64,000 nt of DNA, from NCBI GenBank assembly GCA_018649885.1, contig JABIHA010000074.1:1-64000 (forward strand), written 5' to 3'. Every line of letters starts with the position of its first letter. Position 1 is the first letter of the stretch. Position numbers and translations under genes: made by a program. The notes under the pieces were generated by a model, which worked only from the letters and a program-made list of their open reading frames with translations, had not been told where the DNA came from and ran no database searches. Below are positions 18,553 to 27,506 of this stretch, one piece after another. Origin of the DNA: Bacteriovoracaceae bacterium. Its GTDB lineage: Bacteria; Bdellovibrionota; Bacteriovoracia; Bacteriovoracales; Bacteriovoracaceae.

Positions 18553-19182
18553 GTGGGAATAGCAAAAAAAATGAAACTTTTATCCAGTCTGTCCGTATTA
18601 TCCTCAAAGACAGATGAAGAGCTGATGAGGCTAGTTAGAGATAAGTCTGATCAGGAGGCATTTGCCATTCTCTTCAATAAGTTTAAAGGACCTATCGTGG
18701 GTTTTGTTTACGGGATGGTTAAAAACAGAAATCTAGCAGAAGACCTTACCCAAGAAGTCTTCATGAAAGTTTTCCGTTTTAGAGAGTCCTACGCTGGTGA
18801 CGGAAAATTTACCACATGGCTGTGGTCAATCGCTAGAAACACTACCATCGATTACTTTAGGAAGAAAAAGGATTTTCTACTCGATGATTTACTCTCCCCT
18901 GACAGTGGCGAAGGGGCCACGATAGAGAGTATTTCAGATGGCAAAGTAGAAGGACCAGAGGCAGAGCTAATAGAGAAAAGCGATGCCCTAATGATAAGAG
19001 AGTGTATGGATAAACTTCCGCCAAAACAAAAGGAGGCCCTCACTCTTAGAGTATTTAGTGAATTAAGCTATGATGAAATAGCATCTGCGATGAATATTTC
19101 TAAGGCCAATGTCAAATCTTTGATTTTTAGGGCCAAGGAAAAATTGATTAAATTAGTTGAGGACGGAAATGAAAACGACTAG
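18553..19182 (+). CDS. ECF-type RNA polymerase sigma factor
   Basis: 209 residues. Region 2 (about 37-95) includes NLAEDLTQEVFMKVF and FTTWLWSIARNTTIDYFRKKK; region 4 (about 157-200) includes LPPKQKEALTLRVFSELSYDEIASAMNISKANVKSLIFRAKEKL-type helix-turn-helix. Regions 1 and 3 are missing, as in group 4 sigma factors. GTG at 18553 has AGGA five bases upstream; an in-frame ATG at 18571 has no good ribosome-binding site. It directs core polymerase to a specific regulon, probably envelope-related given its operon partners. It reads divergently from the pel operon. Confidence 0.95.
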   Translation: MGIAKKMKLLSSLSVLSSKTDEELMRLVRDKSDQEAFAILFNKFKGPIVGFVYGMVKNRNLAEDLTQEVFMKVFRFRESYAGDGKFTTWLWSIARNTTIDYFRKKKDFLLDDLLSPDSGEGATIESISDGKVEGPEAELIEKSDALMIRECMDKLPPKQKEALTLRVFSELSYDEIASAMNISKANVKSLIFRAKEKLIKLVEDGNEND

Positions 19183-19546
19183 ATTTGAAAATGCTCTTAA
19201 AAATAAACTTGAGGTAGGCCTCAGTGGTGATTTTGATAGCGCTTTCTGGACCAAATTTAATTCAGAGTTTGAAGAGAAAATTTCAACCTCTAAAAGTAGC
19301 GTAAAAGCGAAAAGACCATGGTTTCTATCAAAAGCATTTATGGCAGGGATATCATTTGCTGCTTTTCTTGTAATAAGTGTGACTGTTTTTAAGCCTTTTG
19401 AGGAATTATCACCTCAGTCACAAATGGAAGTGGCAATGATCCTGGAAATGGAGCCTGCACTTGATAACTTAGATCTATTTTCGCAAGTTGATAACCTAGA
19501 ATTAACAGAAGACGAGTGGAATGTACTTGTTGGAGATATAATATAA
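19169..19546 (+). CDS. Probable single-pass membrane anti-sigma factor
   Basis: Start at 19169 (MKTTRFENAL), inside the end of the sigma gene, with GAGG upstream. 125 residues: a cytosolic N-terminal ~45 residues, one membrane helix (about 52-70, AFMAGISFAAFLVISVTVF) and a ~55-residue acidic periplasmic tail. No zinc-binding HxxxCxxC motif is present. Size, topology and coupling to an ECF sigma gene argue for an anti-sigma factor; no family match was recognised, so the role is inferred. Confidence 0.75.
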   Translation: MKTTRFENALKNKLEVGLSGDFDSAFWTKFNSEFEEKISTSKSSVKAKRPWFLSKAFMAGISFAAFLVISVTVFKPFEELSPQSQMEVAMILEMEPALDNLDLFSQVDNLELTEDEWNVLVGDII

Positions 19547-19753
19547 ATGATTAAATTATTTATGGTCATGTTGGTATCACTAACAATGGCAAATGAAATA
19601 AAGCTAAGTGATGAAGACAAGGATATCATTGAAAACCTTGAGTTTTACATGATGCTTGAGCACTTAGATGAAGAGGGTGCTTACTTAGACGAAAGCGATT
19701 CTAAAAAAGAAAAACCAAATAGTGAATTAGACAAGGGAAAGGGCATATCATGA
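19547..19753 (+). CDS. Small exported acidic protein in the sigma operon
   Basis: 68 residues beginning at the base after the previous stop and overlapping the next start by ATGA. A short hydrophobic N-terminus (MIKLFMVMLVSLTMA) looks like a signal peptide; the mature part is acidic (DEDKDIIENLEFY, HLDEEGAYLDESD). The partner encoded next is extremely basic, so the two could bind each other, as a charge-based inference. Function unknown. Confidence 0.65.
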   Translation: MIKLFMVMLVSLTMANEIKLSDEDKDIIENLEFYMMLEHLDEEGAYLDESDSKKEKPNSELDKGKGIS

Positions 19754-20361
19754 AGTATTTAATTCTATTATTTTTACTTATAGGATTCTCTCCCCTTTCT
19801 ACTACAAATGTATGGGGGCAAGAAGAAGCTTCTACTACAACTCAAGAGCTTCCAAGCACAAAGCAAGCAAAAATAGACTTTTGGAATTCACTTTCAAAAG
19901 AAGAAAAGCAAAAGCTTAGAGGAAAAAGAAAGAAATGGAAGGCCATGCCTACCAAAAAGCGCGAGCTACTTAGAAGAAGGTATTCAAAGTTTAGAAAACT
20001 TCCAAAAGCTAGAAGAGTAAAAACAATAAAAAATCTAAAATATTACCAATCTTTAACACCAAAGAAAAAAAGAGATATACAATCAAGACTTGAAAAATTT
20101 AATAACCTCTCTCCTGAAGAGAAGGCCAAAAGAATTGAAAGACTAAAAGAGCTGAAAAGAAGAAAAATGGCCCTCAAACGAAAAAGGGCAAAAGCAAAAA
20201 GAAAGGCACTTCAGCAGCAAAATAGTGTTGAGGGAAGTAGAAAGAAACAAAAAATAAAAAAGAGAATGCAAAGACGGAAAAAGAGAACCCGAAGGCAACG
20301 CAGAAGACGAAGAAGAAGACAAAGAGCAAATGCTCAAGCTCCTGGAAATACCGGGGGCTAA
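19750..20361 (+). CDS. Exported DUF3106-like protein with an arginine/lysine-rich tail
   Basis: 203 residues with a signal peptide (cleavage near NVWGQEE). Residues ~40-130 carry repeats of the type FWNSLSKEEKQKLRGKRKKW, MPTKKRELLRRRYSKFRKLP and LTPKKKRDIQSRLEKFNNLS, the DUF3106-like pattern found downstream of ECF sigma/anti-sigma pairs. The last ~75 residues are mostly Arg and Lys (QRRRRRRRQR). Such a cationic exported tail could bind lipopolysaccharide, nucleic acid or acidic polymers. Last gene of the four-gene sigma operon. Low-complexity composition raises the chance of drift, but the frame is intact and overlapped. Confidence 0.8.
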   Translation: MKYLILLFLLIGFSPLSTTNVWGQEEASTTTQELPSTKQAKIDFWNSLSKEEKQKLRGKRKKWKAMPTKKRELLRRRYSKFRKLPKARRVKTIKNLKYYQSLTPKKKRDIQSRLEKFNNLSPEEKAKRIERLKELKRRKMALKRKRAKAKRKALQQQNSVEGSRKKQKIKKRMQRRKKRTRRQRRRRRRRQRANAQAPGNTGG

Positions 20362-20375
20362 TGCCAGCTACCCCC
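20353..20375. terminator. GC hairpin between convergent genes
   Basis: GGGGG (20353-20357) faces CCCCC (20371-20375) around the two convergent stop codons, with a minor inner CT/AG pairing. No T tract follows on either strand, so it is at best a weak bidirectional terminator. Confidence 0.35.
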
Positions 20376-20844
20376 CAGACTCTTCAAAATTCTCTATAAT
20401 TTTCCAAGTATGATCAGATAATAATTTTACATGTGCTAAACACTTCTTATACCCTTTTGAATTTCCCCATTCATTTGGAGCAACAAGAGATAAAACATTT
20501 TTCCCAGTCTTCCTTTCATAGAGAAAATACTCTTGGCCAATATCTGGCTGAAAATTCATATCGGCTTCATAAACAAGATGAGATACTTCCACTCTACTTT
20601 GAATTCCTTTGGCCTGCTTAGCAAGCAGCCTCATTTGTTCCAGTACAATATCTAGCTGATCCTGTGTTTGCTCTCTCATGGCAGACATCGCCTTACCTTT
20701 GATAACACCTCTTTTTGTGGGAGTTATAGCAAATCCTCCTACGGTATGGGCATATTCAATGAGGCCTGGTAAGTCCACGCATTTCTCTTTCATTTTTGCT
20801 AAGTCAATTTTACTTATATCAATTGGTATTCTCTTAGAATTCAC
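20368..20844 (-). CDS. DUF2452 family protein
   Basis: 158 residues matching the DUF2452 pattern: LPGLIEYAHTVGGFAI, KGVIKGKAMSAM, EQTQDQLDIVLEQMRLLAKQAK, VYEADMNFQPDIGQEYFLYER, NVLSLVAPNEWG and the closing VKLLSDHTWKIIE. The family is soluble and of unknown function. The length is that of the whole family, so the gene is complete. It is monocistronic: the gap upstream (20845-21099) is AT-rich and holds a short palindrome ATCTCG-aaa-CGAGAT at 21001-21015. Confidence 0.85.
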   Translation of the reverse strand: MNSKRIPIDISKIDLAKMKEKCVDLPGLIEYAHTVGGFAITPTKRGVIKGKAMSAMREQTQDQLDIVLEQMRLLAKQAKGIQSRVEVSHLVYEADMNFQPDIGQEYFLYERKTGKNVLSLVAPNEWGNSKGYKKCLAHVKLLSDHTWKIIENFEESGG

Positions 20845-21099
20845 AACTTACTCCCATTAAAAGTATTGGAAAATCCAAGCTGAGTTCAAAAATAGGAATC
20901 AAAGCTTTGGATTAAAATTTTAATTTTCAATGAAGTTATTTTAATTAAGAAAAAATAGAGGAGAGCACTACTCCTGAGTAGAATTCAAAAAAGTGCACAA
21001 ATCTCGAAACGAGATCATCCATCAGCACAGCCTAACAAAATTGTCTGTTTTTGCCTATTATTACTTATAGGCCAATCTACAGTAAGCAATTTCTTACAA

Positions 21100-21561
21100 C
21101 TAGAGTATCTGTTGAAATTCTTGAATACAATTTACCATTTCATTTCTCAGTGTCAGCTCTTTTGCTTTAAGAAGTGAAAATGCCTCCTTCAAAAGTTGGG
21201 ACTGGGTGGCCTCGTGAACATCTTCATAGAGAGTAATAACGTGCTTGTTCCACTCAATATTGGCATCAATAATTTGGTCGCTATCAAAGAAGCTTTTAAT
21301 AGGAGGAAGGTAATCATCAAAGCTTTTGTATAGACACTCTGGGCGAAATTGAATCCAAGTTTCGAGAAGCTGTCCATCAAGTCGTTTACCAAACTCTTCT
21401 ACTTCTTCCACAGATTTTTTGTGCCAATTTAAAGAGTATGTAAGAAGCATTCTAGAGCGAACCGAAGTTTCTAAATTAAGGCGGGTCTGCAAAAATTCAC
21501 AAATGTCATTTTTAAACTCGGTAATGTGGTCAAAAACGTTCTTAGTTTGTATAAAGCTCAT
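21100..21561 (-). CDS. Hypothetical all-helical protein
   Basis: 153 residues, no signal peptide, no membrane segment. Long amphipathic helices (NVFDHITEFKNDICEFLQTRLNL; EAFSLLKAKELTLRNEMVN) suggest a small four-helix or coiled-coil protein. No family was recognised. Downstream of the membrane ferredoxin gene on the same strand, but separated by ~140 bp with a CCGAG/CTCGG hairpin (near 21668-21684), so probably its own transcript. Confidence 0.65.
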   Translation of the reverse strand: MSFIQTKNVFDHITEFKNDICEFLQTRLNLETSVRSRMLLTYSLNWHKKSVEEVEEFGKRLDGQLLETWIQFRPECLYKSFDDYLPPIKSFFDSDQIIDANIEWNKHVITLYEDVHEATQSQLLKEAFSLLKAKELTLRNEMVNCIQEFQQIL

Positions 21562-21700
21562 CTCCCATCATCCTTGTCTAGGGGCCACTTGGCGTCATCG
21601 TCATTAACAAGTTTACACCAAAATGGTGCGAAGCCAACATCGATCGTCAGGTAATGATTACACTTTCCGAGAAATTTACTCGGTTAATGGAACGTGATTT

Positions 21701-22552
21701 CTAAGCCTTGTTATACTTGATTACTTCAACAGGACAAGCGTCAGAGGCCTCAAGGATTTTGAGCCCGTCATCCAAAGGAGCACCGGCCCTAATAATGCAG
21801 GAATCTTGTGTTACTTCAAAAACTTCAGGATAAATATCTTCACAGGCATTGCATACAATGCACCCATCTTCGATCCAAACTTTTGAAACAGAAAATTGCT
21901 CTGCTTCAGCTGCCCCATCAGCAGAACCTCCTGAACCTCCACCAGGATTAAATAAGTGGATAAACTCTGGATTAGTCGGCAGTACAAGGTGTTTTTCTTT
22001 CCCAGGCACTGATTCAGCAATCATACTATGTTGATTTTGGTGGTAAAAAGCTGCTGATGAACCACTTGAGTCGGCAAAGTCATTAATGGATTTATGAGCA
22101 CCTTTTAATAACTTCAAAAACCTCTCACCCTTAAAGTCATAGGTGAAACTGAGCCCCCCATCATTAGATATCAACTCAACACTAACTGATGCTTTATCCA
22201 CGCCCTTGGCCTTAAGAAGCTCTCCAAAAGCGGCTCCCATATCAAGATCAACGCCAAATGAGCCGGACTTGGCATCGAAGGTTTTAGTTACCTCACCTTG
22301 AGTAGGACTTCCAAAAGGGTTAAAGAGCCTAACCTTGACCTTGTCAATCTTGCCTGGCTCTTTTGAGCTATTCCATGCAAGGTGAAAAGAAAATCCATTT
22401 TCGCCTCGCGAAGTACGTAAGAATGTAAATCTAGGTTTGCCGAAAAAAAACTCGCCGGTTCCAAATAAAAGGCTAAGTACCCCAAGCCCAACGACTAATC
22501 CCACTACCATAACTGTAGATATTCCCAAGGCAATTAAACTGCTTATGCTCAT
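21701..22552 (-). CDS. Membrane-anchored protein with a C-terminal 4Fe-4S ferredoxin domain
   Basis: 283 residues. One N-terminal membrane helix (about 8-30) is followed by a ~180-residue beta-rich domain of unknown type (FTFLRTSRGENGFSFHLAWN onward), a Gly/Ser-rich linker (NPGGGSGGSADGA), and a ferredoxin domain with CIVCNACEDIYPEVF and ACPVE, giving four Cys ligands for one [4Fe-4S] cluster. It should accept or donate single electrons at the membrane. The middle domain was not recognised, and no linked redox enzyme identifies its partner. Confidence 0.8.
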   Translation of the reverse strand: MSISSLIALGISTVMVVGLVVGLGVLSLLFGTGEFFFGKPRFTFLRTSRGENGFSFHLAWNSSKEPGKIDKVKVRLFNPFGSPTQGEVTKTFDAKSGSFGVDLDMGAAFGELLKAKGVDKASVSVELISNDGGLSFTYDFKGERFLKLLKGAHKSINDFADSSGSSAAFYHQNQHSMIAESVPGKEKHLVLPTNPEFIHLFNPGGGSGGSADGAAEAEQFSVSKVWIEDGCIVCNACEDIYPEVFEVTQDSCIIRAGAPLDDGLKILEASDACPVEVIKYNKA

Positions 22553-22702
22553 AATTTTTGGCCCCTTTAGGCGTTTTCAATGTCATTACAAAAGCGTTAA
22601 CATTTCAACTCTCAACAAAAGACTGGATAAAACCAGAAGTATTGATTAAACAAGTAGGATATCAACGTAAATATAGTATAACTTTCGGGAATTTATCTGT
22701 AC

Positions 22703-23515
22703 ATGGGGAAGCCAAAAATATTTAGAAGGGTTAAATTTAGGCCAAGAAAGATGATCGGCCAATTTTTTCGCTATTCGCGGCTCAGCATAAGCTTATCCTT
22801 TGTGGGGGTTTCCATGGTGATTCTACTAATTCCCCCGGCGATCTTACTCTATTCACTTGAACCACACAGAAGGATCCACTATTTTGGATATTTTTGGAAA
22901 ATCTTCACCAAGATTGTTTTAAAAGTTGGTGTCTCAGCTAAAATCACGGCCATTGATAGAAGGGCAACTTTTCACAGTATTGATGGCAGAGGGCTTGTGA
23001 TCTCCAATCATCTATCTATGGTAGATATTCCACTTATGGCCGAGCATCACATTGTTGTCCCTATAATGAAAAAAGAAGTAGCTGAAATTCCTCTTTTTGG
23101 AAAAATTATTCAAGTCGTCTCCCCCATTACGGTGGATAGAAGAGATCCGGGCTCAAGGCAGAGATCTTTTAAAGAGTGTATTCGAAGAATGAAAATGGGC
23201 TGGCCCGTACAATCTTATCCGGAGGGAACGAGGTCAAAGGACGGAATTCCTAAACCACTTGATAAAATCTACCCCAGACTGATTATGGCCGCTTATGAAT
23301 ACAAAATCCCTGTAACTCCTGTCTCTTTATATGGCACTGACCAAATTTTGACAGGCCAAGGAGAAATTCGACTTGGTAAAAAGATAGGGATCATCACCCA
23401 TGAAGAAGTTTGGCCCCAAGATTATGATGACTGCGATGAATTTGTTGCTCATGTATGGGACATCGTTTTGGGTGGATATAATGAACTCGACAAAATGTTA
23501 AAACCTACTAGTTAA
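22703..23515 (+). CDS. plsC: 1-acyl-sn-glycerol-3-phosphate acyltransferase (PlsC family)
   Basis: 270 residues. A hydrophobic N-terminal segment (33-50) anchors the protein in the inner membrane. The acyltransferase motifs are NHLSMVD (HX4D catalytic dyad), YPEGTRS (glycerophosphate binding) and PVTPVSLYG. It adds the second acyl chain to lysophosphatidic acid to make phosphatidic acid. The ATG at 22703 lacks a good Shine-Dalgarno; an ATG 16 codons later (AAGAAAG upstream) is possible. Its last codons overlap truB on the opposite strand. Confidence 0.88.
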   Translation: MGKPKIFRRVKFRPRKMIGQFFRYSRLSISLSFVGVSMVILLIPPAILLYSLEPHRRIHYFGYFWKIFTKIVLKVGVSAKITAIDRRATFHSIDGRGLVISNHLSMVDIPLMAEHHIVVPIMKKEVAEIPLFGKIIQVVSPITVDRRDPGSRQRSFKECIRRMKMGWPVQSYPEGTRSKDGIPKPLDKIYPRLIMAAYEYKIPVTPVSLYGTDQILTGQGEIRLGKKIGIITHEEVWPQDYDDCDEFVAHVWDIVLGGYNELDKMLKPTS

Positions 23516-24440
23516 ATACAACGACAGGCCTTAATAAAGATTCTGTAAAAGTTGCCAAACCTAAAACCTTACCGTCATACTCAGGCCATATGAGAGTGCC
23601 ATCTTTAAACTCTTTATCTATATTTAATTGAAGTCCATTTAAAAATTGCTTACCCTGAGTTTCATTTAACTTCCACCCCGGATAAGGAAGTGCTTCAAAA
23701 ACTGGAAAACCTTTTAATTGCTCCCCTGCGCAGCGATCCATAGGCCAGTCTTTTTTATGCAGACTCGATTTGGTTGAAATCGGTCCAATGGATTCACGCA
23801 CCAGTGAAACTAAAACTCCCAAAGTCCCTAACTCTTCAGCACAATCACTAAAAAGAGAACGAATATATGTTCCTGAGCTGACTTTGTAGCGAATCGATAA
23901 ATAAGGAAAAGAATATTTTACAACTTCTAAATCATAAACATGCCTCAGCACTTGTTCTTTTTTAATTATGACCCCTTCTCTGGCCCATTTGTGGAGCGGT
24001 CGACCTTCGAATTTAGCTGCAGAAAAAGTATGCGGAGATTGCAGGTATTCACCTACAAATTTCGAGCGCAGGATATTTTCAATAAACTCTTTTGAAAAAG
24101 TTGAGATTTTTTTATGAAAATATTCGCTAGTGTCCATCTTCTCTACCGGCACCGTCAAGTCCCCTGTTGAAGTCCAGTGACCTAGTTTTCCAACGGCCAG
24201 GTAGGTCTTAGGCAGATCATCATGTATATATTCATTAAAGCGCGTAGCTTGGGCCACACCAATAAGAAGAACTCCACTTGCAAATGGATCTAGGGTTCCA
24301 AAGTGCCCAATTTTTCCATAACCTATAGGCAAGTTTCTTTTAAAGTGTCTTACTACATCTACTGATGATATTCCGGCGGGTTTAAATGCATTAAAGATTA
24401 GCGGCTGGGGGTAGAGAGTTCTATCGAGGTTTGCCTTCAC
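23508..24440 (-). CDS. truB: tRNA pseudouridine-55 synthase TruB
   Basis: 310 residues. Near the N-terminus FNAFKPAGISS and the catalytic block GHFGTLDPFASGVLLIG (nucleophile Asp in TLDP) are the TruB signatures; the SSGTYIRSLFSD motif is also present. It converts U55 to pseudouridine in the T-loop of tRNAs. Last gene of the rimP-nusA-infB-rbfA-truB operon, immediately after rbfA. Confidence 0.97.
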   Translation of the reverse strand: MKANLDRTLYPQPLIFNAFKPAGISSVDVVRHFKRNLPIGYGKIGHFGTLDPFASGVLLIGVAQATRFNEYIHDDLPKTYLAVGKLGHWTSTGDLTVPVEKMDTSEYFHKKISTFSKEFIENILRSKFVGEYLQSPHTFSAAKFEGRPLHKWAREGVIIKKEQVLRHVYDLEVVKYSFPYLSIRYKVSSGTYIRSLFSDCAEELGTLGVLVSLVRESIGPISTKSSLHKKDWPMDRCAGEQLKGFPVFEALPYPGWKLNETQGKQFLNGLQLNIDKEFKDGTLIWPEYDGKVLGLATFTESLLRPVVVFN

Positions 24441-24800
24441 TTATTTACTAGTTTTTTCTTTTTCACTATTTAGAATTTGCTCAATATTGTGGGTGGATTC
24501 AAATTGAGCGTCATAGATAAATGTGACAGAGGGGGTATATCTTAAGTTTAAAACTTTAGACAAAAGAGATCTAAATTTTCCTCTGATGCCTTCAAGAGCA
24601 ACTTTAGCGTCCCCTCTTTTTTCAACCTTAAAAGTATCCCAGTAAAACTTGCTCCAAGAGTAATCAGGTGAAAGCTCAACTCTAGTAAATGAGATGAACT
24701 GCAACCTAGGATCTGAAAATCCTTGCCTTAAAAGCAGATTGCCTTCCTCTTTAAGCCCATCTTCATACTGGGCACGTTTGTTATATTTTTCTCTGGCCAT
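24441..24800 (-). CDS. rbfA: Ribosome-binding factor A
   Basis: 119 residues with a KH-like fold. DPRLQFISFTRVELSPDYSWSKFYW and LRYTPSVTFIYDAQFE match RbfA, which binds the 30S subunit and assists 16S rRNA 5' end maturation. Located between infB and truB as in most bacteria. Start at 24800 is 4 bp after the infB stop. Confidence 0.95.
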   Translation of the reverse strand: MAREKYNKRAQYEDGLKEEGNLLLRQGFSDPRLQFISFTRVELSPDYSWSKFYWDTFKVEKRGDAKVALEGIRGKFRSLLSKVLNLRYTPSVTFIYDAQFESTHNIEQILNSEKEKTSK

Positions 24801-24803
24801 AGT

Positions 24804-27479
24804 TTATAATGTTGCTTCAACAGCAGCTTCCAACTTTCTAGCTTTCTTCTCTATTGTGTAGGCCTCAAAAAGATCACTTTGTTTAACATCATTAAAATTC
24901 TCAAGTCCGATACCACATTCATAGCCATTGGCCACTTCTTTGACATCATCTTTGAATCTTTTAAGAGAAGACATTTTGCCATCAAATACAATTTTCCCTT
25001 CTCTTAGAAGTCTAATATTACAACCTCTTTGAATTTTGCCATCAATAACTGATGAACCGGCAATCACACCAATTTTTGGTATGCTGAAAGTTTCTCTAAC
25101 TTCTGCTCTACCAATGTAAACTTCGATTTCTTCAGGATCAAGTAGACCTTCAAGAGCTAGTTTCACATCATTTATTAACTCATAAATAATTGAGTAAGTT
25201 TTAACTTCAACACCAGTTTGCTCAGCAAGTCTTCTTGCAGAGGTAACAGGTCTCATATTAAAGCCAAAAATAAATCCACCACATGAGCCAGCAAGAGTTA
25301 CATCACTGTCAGTAATAGGACCAACTCCGCCACCAATGACTTTGACATTAACTTCTTCGTTACCGAGGCACTCCAGTGAGCTTCTGATGGCTTCATAGGA
25401 GCCTTGAACATCACTTCTTACAATAAGATTAAGAATTTTTGTTTCTTCACCAGGACCCTGTGCACTTGCAAAGAAGTCCTCAAGGCTGACTTGTTTCTCC
25501 GCAATTGGAGCATTTTCAAGGGCCTTTCTTTCATTAATTCTATTTTCTACAATTTTCTTGGCCTCTCTCTCATTTTTAACAACGTCGAGAAGATCTCCAG
25601 GAGATGGAGGATTATTAAGCCCAAGTACCTGTACAGGAGTTGATGGTCCTGCAGCTTTTAAATCTTTACCATTGTAATCCATCAAACTTCTGGAGCGACC
25701 ATAGGTTTCTCCTACCACTAAAAAGTCACCCTTTTTGAGAGTTCCTGTTTGAACTAAAATAGTGCAAATAGGGCCTCTTCCGGTTTCGATTTTTGATTCT
25801 ATCACTACGCCTTTAGCTCGTCCCTTGGGATTTGCCTCAAGCTCCAACATCTCAGACTGAAGGGAAATTGATTCAAGTAAAGTATCAACTCCATCACCCT
25901 TAAGTGCACTGATTGGGATAAATAGAGTTTGACCACCCCACTCTTCAGGAGTTAGATCAAATTCGACTAATTCTTGTTTAACTCGATCAGGGTTTGCCTC
26001 TTCTTTATCCATCTTATTCACGGCCACAATAATCGGGCAGCCTGCATTTTGAGCATATCTGATAGATTCTTTTGTTTGAGGCATTACGCCATCGTCAGCC
26101 GCCACAACCAGTACTACAAGGTCAGTGACTTGAGCCCCTCTTTGTCTCATGGCCCCAAAAGCTGCGTGGCCCGGAGTATCCAAAAAGGTCAAAGTGGAAT
26201 CATTCACTTGAACTGAGTAAGCTCCAATATGCTGGGTAATACCACCAGCTTCTCCAGAAGCCACTTTGGCCTCTCTTATATAATCTAAAAGGGTCGTCTT
26301 CCCATGATCCACATGTCCCATTATTGTAATAATAGGATTTCGACCAACCTTTTTCTTGTCTTTATCTTTGTCTTCACTTGTAGCAAGCATTTTTTCTTCA
26401 TAAAAGGCGATATCTTCAACTCTATAGTCATAGAAGGTTGCCACTTTCTCGCAAAGATCCATCCCTAAAAAGTCATTCATAGAAACAAGTAAATTGAGTT
26501 CAAGACACTTAAGTTGAAGTTCTGAAAATTTAACTTTTAATTTTAAGGCCAACTCAGAAACCTTCGCCCCTTTGTGAAGCCCAACAACCCTTTTACTATC
26601 TTTAACTCCAAGGACTCGAGTTTGCTGCTTACTGCCTGAGAAAATTTTCTTTTTACCGAACTGCCGATAAAGACTTTTACCAGGTGCTGCCGTTGAATAG
26701 TTTTTAAGTTCTTCATCAGCACGCATTTGAACCAAGTCACGAGCCTTATTAGCAACTTTAGGTTTTGCTACCATAGCAGCAAGACCACCAAGTCTCTTTT
26801 TACTATCTGCAGCTTTCGTTACTGGAGTTCCTGCAACCTTAGAATTTGGGTCTTCAGCTTCTGGCTTTTTAGGCGCTTCAGCTGTTTTTTCTTTTTTGGC
26901 TGCCACTTCTTCAGGTGGAATGAAGACAGGAGTAAATGTGTGCATTTTGTCTGGCTTTAAGTACTCCTTAGAGCTTTTTTCTTCAGCAGTGGCTTCTGCT
27001 ACAACAGGTGCCGCCTCAACTGCGGCTGGCTCTGGCATATGAACAACTCTAAGTCCTGACCCTTCTCCTTCTTCTACTGGAGCTGCTGACTCCCTAGTTG
27101 TGATAGGAGTAGGTTCTGCCGGCACATCTGATATTTCAGTTTCTTTCGCAACCTCTTCAGAAGGTGTTGCTACCAACTTCTTTTTAACTGTCTTTCGCCT
27201 TACTGTGACGACCTTCTTTTTGTTTTCTTTCTTCTCAGCTTCGTCAGAAGACTTGGCCGCAACTTTTTTCTTGGCCCTTTTCTTAACGACTTTTTTCTTT
27301 ACTTCTTTTTTTCCAGCTGGATCCGCTTCTTTCATAAGACCCATGGCCTTATCAATCTCTTCATCACTGAGAGTTGCCATGTGATTTCTCACACTAAATC
27401 CGAAGGACTTAAGTTTTTCCACTAAATCTAGTGCACCTAAGTCTAATTCCTTGGCCAGTTCAAATATTTTTTTTGGCAT
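24804..27479 (-). CDS. infB: Translation initiation factor IF-2
   Basis: 891 residues. The N-terminus MPKKIFELAKELDLGALDLVEKLKS is an IF2_N domain; a long Lys/Ala/Glu-rich linker (about 55-330) follows; then the G domain with GHVDHGKTTLLD, DTPGHAAF and NKMD; then domains II-IV, which bind fMet-tRNA and the ribosome. It delivers initiator tRNA to the 30S subunit in a GTP-dependent way. Length is normal for a proteobacterial-type IF-2 with an extended N-terminus. In operon with nusA and rbfA. Confidence 0.98.
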   Translation of the reverse strand: MPKKIFELAKELDLGALDLVEKLKSFGFSVRNHMATLSDEEIDKAMGLMKEADPAGKKEVKKKVVKKRAKKKVAAKSSDEAEKKENKKKVVTVRRKTVKKKLVATPSEEVAKETEISDVPAEPTPITTRESAAPVEEGEGSGLRVVHMPEPAAVEAAPVVAEATAEEKSSKEYLKPDKMHTFTPVFIPPEEVAAKKEKTAEAPKKPEAEDPNSKVAGTPVTKAADSKKRLGGLAAMVAKPKVANKARDLVQMRADEELKNYSTAAPGKSLYRQFGKKKIFSGSKQQTRVLGVKDSKRVVGLHKGAKVSELALKLKVKFSELQLKCLELNLLVSMNDFLGMDLCEKVATFYDYRVEDIAFYEEKMLATSEDKDKDKKKVGRNPIITIMGHVDHGKTTLLDYIREAKVASGEAGGITQHIGAYSVQVNDSTLTFLDTPGHAAFGAMRQRGAQVTDLVVLVVAADDGVMPQTKESIRYAQNAGCPIIVAVNKMDKEEANPDRVKQELVEFDLTPEEWGGQTLFIPISALKGDGVDTLLESISLQSEMLELEANPKGRAKGVVIESKIETGRGPICTILVQTGTLKKGDFLVVGETYGRSRSLMDYNGKDLKAAGPSTPVQVLGLNNPPSPGDLLDVVKNEREAKKIVENRINERKALENAPIAEKQVSLEDFFASAQGPGEETKILNLIVRSDVQGSYEAIRSSLECLGNEEVNVKVIGGGVGPITDSDVTLAGSCGGFIFGFNMRPVTSARRLAEQTGVEVKTYSIIYELINDVKLALEGLLDPEEIEVYIGRAEVRETFSIPKIGVIAGSSVIDGKIQRGCNIRLLREGKIVFDGKMSSLKRFKDDVKEVANGYECGIGLENFNDVKQSDLFEAYTIEKKARKLEAAVEATL

Positions 27480-27506
27480 GAGGTTTATCTCCCTACTTTA
27501 CCCAAT

